DNA of 64,000 nt from Sipunculus nudus (taxonomy: Eukaryota; Annelida; Sipuncula; Golfingiida; Sipunculidae): contig CM049311.1 in the NCBI GenBank assembly GCA_026874595.1, forward strand, positions 17,569,676 through 17,633,675. The letters are read 5' to 3'. Below the pieces are notes generated by a model. The model was given only the letters and a program-made list of their open reading frames with translations, had not been told where the DNA came from and did not search any database. The translations under genes and the position numbers were made by a program. Position 1 is the stretch's first letter. Each line of letters begins with the position of its first letter. Positions 58,381-64,000 of the stretch are shown one piece after another.

Positions 58381-58664
58381 GCGACCATTTGCGCCAATGT
58401 GACTAATAGTGTTTTCATTATGTTCTTTCACACAGCTTCCAGAAAAAAAGGTCACAGTGACATTATTTCAGGTTTCAAAGAACTTTTTACAGGAAGCTCC
58501 CCCAATCTTAATCACATATCTTGCAGTATATAGGTCACTTAGACATAATTTCAGGTTTCCAAAGAGATTTCCTAAGACCTGCCTGGATGTAAAGTGTGAA
58601 GTTTCGAGGTCTAACGGGTACAGTTTGTGCCCTATTAACAGCCAGACTGTTTTATTAGCGAACC

Positions 58665-58870
58665 CCAGGGGCCTGTATCTCGAAGCCCTTGTTAAAACTC
58701 TCTTCACGAGAGCTTAAACAGATGATAACGAAGGGGTATAGCGAGCAGTTAACGGTCGTATCTCGAAGCACCAGTTAGGCCCACGTTACGTCCTCGTTAG
58801 AATTCTCTAGCGACATCGTTACAGTATTGTTCTCTGTAAGTACACGGACTTCAGCGAGTCCCTCGTTAAC
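58665..58870 (+). repeat. GTATCTCGAAGC repeat cluster, left
   Basis: Two copies of 'cgtatctcgaagc.c..gttag/gttaa' start at about 58674 and 58760, followed by GTTA-rich sequence. An inverted relative lies at 63836-63991. Confidence 0.5.
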
Positions 58871-59880
58871 CTAATTATCACACGTCCTCCCCAAAAAACG
58901 GCCTTTTGTTTCTAAAAATAGCATTTACGATGGCAACCTCACGTTTGAACACACGCAGTTGCTTTAAATTGTTTGACTTAGAAAAATGGTAAAAAGTGTT
59001 ATTCAATGCGCCAGAGTCTGTAGAATGACATTTTCTAAACCCGCTCAAATCTGTTTTGGGAATTTTTTAGAGCGGCTATAAATTTTAATATTTGAATTAA
59101 ATAAAAAATAACATGAAATGTACCTTATTACGTTATATTAGTTGCCGATTTTCACATTCATGCACATTTAGCACGTCAGAGTCATTTATAGAAATGCACT
59201 TGATATAGCGACTCCACAAGATTGGACCACAAAACAATATTTTTTCAATTCAAAGTTTTAACATAAGAATATAAAGATTAAATTACAAAACTATCATAGG
59301 TCAAAATAAAGTAATTACAAGATTGTCTCTGTACTGTATAGGTATCGCCTTACTGGATTTGATTCTGTACATTGTCACTGTATCTTTTTTTTGTGCAGTG
59401 CGATTGTTTGTTATGTGTATATATAGTTTCACATGTTCATTATTTGGTACTGTCCATATGTTGTTTCAGGTGTTCAGTAAAGAAATCAAATTTTAAACAT
59501 ATATGAATATAGATTCATTTTCCATGTTGATGGAGCGTTTTGTGTTAAACCAGGAAACATTCACAGTACACATTTTGGTCCCATTAAAAGCATTTATTAA
59601 TTCAGCTTCTATGTTTTAATCTTTTAATGCAAATATGATATAATTTAAAATAAATCTTTAAATATGGGTATATTTAAAATATAATTATTCTGTGAAACCC
59701 TGTAAGCATTGTTCTAAATATGAATTTAGTTACTGAACAGACTAAAACCATGTAGCAAATGTTGTCTCTAGTGTTTTGTTTAACATAACTCTGCTCGGTC
59801 TGGTACACAAAAACAATATTCAATGACTGGAGAGCTCCGTTTCTCATTTTCTTCTATTCTGTCAAAATTAATCCCATTCG

Positions 59881-59922
<42 letters not shown>

Positions 59923-59971
59923 CCTATGTTGAGCACTTAAATGGGATTGTTTGGACAAAATTACTTCATAC

Positions 59972-60035
<64 letters not shown>

Positions 60036-61843
60036 GTATATATACAATCGTTAGTGATCTTTGTTAAAAGCTGTCGCTCTGACAAATTCCATAATCACGT
60101 GATACATTTTTTACATTGAATGTTCCCTTCATGTTTCCCTTCGATAATTTTAAATTATTAATTCGGGTTCTGTGTAAATTTGAATTTTTTTTATGCTGTT
60201 ATCCCAGAGTATTGTGTTTTCATATTTAAATATTCTTTGAAAACTTTAAAATTATTCACATATTCTAAAGTCGCATATACCAATAATGAGGAATGCATTG
60301 AAAACTCTTTAATTTTCGGAACTGGTCCACAATGTCTGTATTTCTGATATTTACTCGTATACTCGATATACTCGTAGTATTTTTATACATACAAACGTTT
60401 AGGTTTTTTTTTCGAACTTGGCTAAATCTTCATATGTGTCAAGGAAAATCTACACCGTGGGATGCACCATCTTAATGAACAAGTACCCCTAGATAGAATA
60501 TTTCTCTTCAAATAAAATATACCGGATTGGTAACATATAGTAAACATTCAATAGACAACCCTTATATATAAATATATACATATACAACGTTTAATTTGCT
60601 GAGATTGTATAAATATTTCAATTTCAGTTATAATGTTTGGGAAATATTACCTCTTGATCTTATTTGCCAACTCTAGATATGATGTACTGCGACCAATATG
60701 AAGAAGTGTTAGATATATTCATCATACTAAGTACACAATCATAAATAGATATATACAACTACCTCTGATATATCGATTTGGAAAGTATACTGAAAAGGAC
60801 CGTAAATGGAATTGTCTGAGTGTACAGAGTGGTATAAACTCATCAGACAGTGCACGACCAAAAAGTTAGTATGGTATTTGGTAATACAGTATTTGGATAA
60901 ATTATTTGTAAATTGTTTACTGATGAGTTTTATGGAATTTAAACCTAGTTATTTTGGCTATTTAAGTCATGATATTTTTATGTTTTAAAATAATGCATTA
61001 GTTATACACATAAAATATTAATTTTCTTGCAACAACTAATCAAGGGGTAGGGGTTTGAGCTCTGGTATGTATGAGACTGGGTCACATTTAGTGCTGTGAG
61101 GGTTCATTAGATCAATAGATGAGCACCAGTGCAGGGGCTGCTGAATCTTGACAAAAAAAATATTACCCTAAGAACTGATAAAGTAAGTAAATTGATCCGG
61201 TTCACTGCCAACTGAGTCTAAAAACTTCATGAAATACAGCCTATAGCAGACACCTTGCGTATATACATTAAGCGCTCACAAAGAAAGTTCAGATATCTTT
61301 TACAAGGTTCAAATCAAAAACATGTAATGGTTATTATTTTGGAATGTCCAAATTGAAATTTAAACATTGACAAGAATAAATATGACTTTGCAGATATTTC
61401 GGTTTCCAGATTCGTTAATATATCCTATGACTATATCATCTACATCACAAAATGCTTGCAATAATTAAAATATACACATGTATTTATTCTCTATAATAAC
61501 AGAAAATATATGGAAATGTTATACGAAAATATGTTATATGAGAATATGAAAATAGAGTGACAACCTAGAAATACGTTATTTTGATATGTTGCACTTTAAA
61601 TTGAAAAGCCACAAAACAACAATCTACGCCTTTTTGTTGTTTTCAGTTTTAATGACTATTTTCTTTATTAGGCTGTCCACACCAAACATTTCCAAGAGCT
61701 CGTATTAAAATGTGTGACTCATTTCAAATGACAATAAGCCTGAAAATTTCCAGATAAAGTGTTCACTCACTTGAAATATAAACACTGTACGATATTAAAT
61801 ATATACAAATATATAAAGATATGTATATATAATATAATATAAT

Positions 61844-61886
<43 letters not shown>

Positions 61887-62028
61887 TAATAAAAAATGTA
61901 TTTATAATTTAATATTCTCTCGGTAAAATTAAAAATATAGTTTTGTAATCGATATTAGTTAATGAAATTAGCTTTTTTTACAGTTGGAGGGTTTTACAGA
62001 AAAAGCATTGTCTTTATGAATATATATC

Positions 62029-62063
<35 letters not shown>

Positions 62064-63340
62064 TTAAAGAAAATTAATATTAATTTTAAAGATCCATACA
62101 TAGAAATTGAAATTTGTAAAAGCTCCTGATGTTTCCAGCAGACCATCATAATATAAAGTGGGTGTTTAATTGACTTTGATACGAAACACCCTCAAAATCT
62201 TGAATTTGATTATATTTTCATTTTCTGTCAATTAAATTTTGAATTAATATTAAATAATGAATCCTAGAAGACCATTACAGTGAAGCATTATTACAGGGTC
62301 ACACCTCAAACTACCCCTGGCATTCTACATGTGCATAAATGTTAAACGTTGGGCTAATTTTAAATAATTGTAATGTTTCAAACAAATTTATATCAATATT
62401 TAGATCAGATTTACACATTTATTGAAATGTTCCATTATTATCATGGCGGTGTTCCCGTAAGAATGCGCATGGAGGCCTGTCTTTCATCTTTGGACTTTCA
62501 TGTTTGCAGAAATTATTATCAAGATTGGATATATTAATATTATCTTCTATTGGAGAGATTTGTCTCTCATTTTATTTGGTATAATTTTGAAATCTTTTAT
62601 AAATCTAATCATGTTCCATCGTACTAGAGACCTCGCACTATCCTGCACGAAAAGGAAGGCATTTCCATCAAAAATGTATACAAGGCCTTAGGTTTTATGA
62701 CCTTGATAATATGATCGTATTTCTCGGAGGTTCACAGCAAGGAAGAATAACATTTCCTATAAACACATGTTCTTAGGCTAAACTAGTAGGTGACCCACAC
62801 CTGAAGAGATCTTTATCGCCATGTATATTAATGATAAGAAGTTGCATAACAAAGAGCTACATGTCCGTATCATGTATCCTATTTTAGGTTTCACAGACAG
62901 TTATGGCTATGAAAGGTCGAAAGAGGTTAATTTTTCTACCTGTCTTTCGTCCGTTTGCTGTTTTTAAGATTAACTGATTCATGTAAACGAAACGTTATTT
63001 AGAGATTAACCATGTAAGCATCCACTGGAATTTGGTGTGGATCAGGATAATGGGATGGGTCCAGTAGGATTATTTTTTTTTATTTCGTTGGGATATGCGT
63101 CCTAGTGTTTCAATTTCATTATGGCACTTCAGGCATCGAAAATGTTTAATAATCTGTCTGCTAATAGACTAGAAAAAGAAAAAGGGATTTTCGCTAAAAT
63201 GTTCGAAGGGAACCAGTAGCATTTTTTTATGTAATAAGGTATTCATATTGGAAGTTTTGCCTTACCTTTTGTAATTAGGGTGCCTTAATTAGGCGAAGGC
63301 CGCTAATTTGGACTAGGATCTAAAGAGCAAACTTCAAAGA
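58871..63340. other. gene-free, very AT-rich stretch
   Basis: (TA)n arrays at 59882-59920, 59972-60030, 61822-61883 and 62028-62064. No reading frame shows recognisable similarity. No Cys/Lys-rich exon comparable to gene 1 exon 5 was found on the plus strand. Confidence 0.5.
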
Positions 63341-63349
63341 ATCGGTAAT

Positions 63350-63720
63350 GTAGTCGAGTCCACACCAACCGAGTCCGTGTACAAGTCCCAGTCCAAGCTA
63401 CTCCAGTCCGAGCTCGTACAAGTAAGAGTCTTTGAGTTTCGAGTCCGAATAACTTGGAAGCCGAGTACAAGTCCGATTCCGAGTCAAATGTACATCTTTT
63501 AAAATGAAATTTTAAATGGATATTTTATATTACCGTGAATATTTAAAAGACATGTTTATACATGATTTTTACTAATATAAGGTCTAATTTTGTATGCCTA
63601 CTATTCTGTTGAAAGTGCGTTCATGTATGTTAGTATTTTAAAGTATGTGACAGAACGTTTTTCCTACTGGACTCGAAATGGAATATAACCTCCTAGTCCA
63701 ATTAAAAGTCCGAGTCCCAT
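63350..63720. repeat. GAGTCC-rich repeat cluster, copy 2
   Basis: Motifs such as cgagtcc, caagtccgagt and ccgagtac recur at least ten times at 63353-63487 and again at 63668-63718, with an AT-rich gap between. Same motif style as 4860-4995. Confidence 0.5.
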
Positions 63721-63835
63721 ATCACGGAAAAGAATGCTAACGTTAATTTGACCTATCTGAGAAATAAGTATATTTGCTTGCCGCTGAAATTAAGGATTTT
63801 CGCAGATGTCCACATAAGATTCTTCTCTGTAAATA

Positions 63836-64000
63836 GGTCTTAACTAGTGGTCAGGAGCACCGCTTAATAACTGGTGAGTTTGCGAGGCCGTTAAGATTAA
63901 CGAGAGGTTTGATATACGTTAATTTTAACGATGTGCTAACGGGCTGGTTAAGAAGAACAGTTAACTACCGAGGGCTTCTAGATACCCAGGTTAAAAAACG
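63836..64000 (-). repeat. GTATCTAGAAGC repeat cluster, right (inverted)
   Basis: On the minus strand it reads cctgggtatctagaagccct then cggtagttaactg, closely resembling the plus-strand sequence cctgtatctcgaagccct at 58672. Internal GTTAA/TTAAC words are frequent. The cluster runs off the window edge. Confidence 0.5.

Noticed and set aside
60806-60988. Possible gene 2 tail exon, because ECTEWYKLIRQC slightly resembles the start of the gene 1 tail
   Set aside because: No good acceptor, only three cysteines, no Lys-rich CxCC end; similarity is within chance.

Overview
The window is AT-rich, intron-rich and repeat-laden nuclear DNA from an animal. It contains many long (TA)n arrays, tRNA-derived SINEs, non-LTR retrotransposon remains, a PIF/Harbinger transposon, solo LTRs, MITEs and several satellite-like tandem repeats, but very little coding sequence. 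Repeat types such as the 'ccttgacctttgacc' tandem repeat and 'ccgtccgtccgtc' tracts are what I associate with molluscs and other marine invertebrates. A mollusc or other lophotrochozoan is my best guess, but no marker gene proves it.

The host content I can support is one pair of paralogous split genes on the + strand. Gene 1 (8328-27345) has five exons that join without frame errors into 357 residues: signal peptide, trypsin-fold domain, short Lys-rich linker and a new Lys/Cys-rich tail. Gene 2 (49520 to at least 54767) has the same first three exons with identical intron phases; its 3' end is not resolved. Both proteins keep the trypsin scaffold landmarks (IVGG, VVLT, GWG, CFGDxGGP), but all three catalytic positions are changed the same way: His57 to Arg or Lys, Asp102 to Glu, Ser195 to Cys. 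They look like secreted protease homologues (pseudoenzymes) under coordinated constraint and are the most interesting thing here.

Layout: 1-4830 holds a decayed PIF/Harbinger element (accessory ORF and a frameshifted transposase, convergent). 4830-8200 holds microsatellites and a SINE-like fragment. 8206-27345 is gene 1; its introns hold an antisense Tx1/L1-like LINE (intron 1), a pogo-like MITE and a second copy of the SINE-like element (intron 2), a SINE and a 240/200-bp tandem repeat (intron 3), and a 54-bp open-frame minisatellite plus a solo LTR (intron 4). 27346-49320 is intergenic: MITE fragment, nuclear-receptor-site-like tandem repeat, an inverted second solo LTR, a second LINE (39533-43330, minus) and a GAATAT repeat array. 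49326-54831 is gene 2. 54832-64000 is mostly tandem satellites followed by gene-poor AT-rich DNA, ending in two repeat clusters.

The two host genes share promoter motifs, start context, intron phases and related intron 3 repeats, so they most likely arose by DNA-level tandem duplication. The transposons have no evident functional link to them. All exon calls come from reading frames and splice signals by eye; no alignment or transcript was available.
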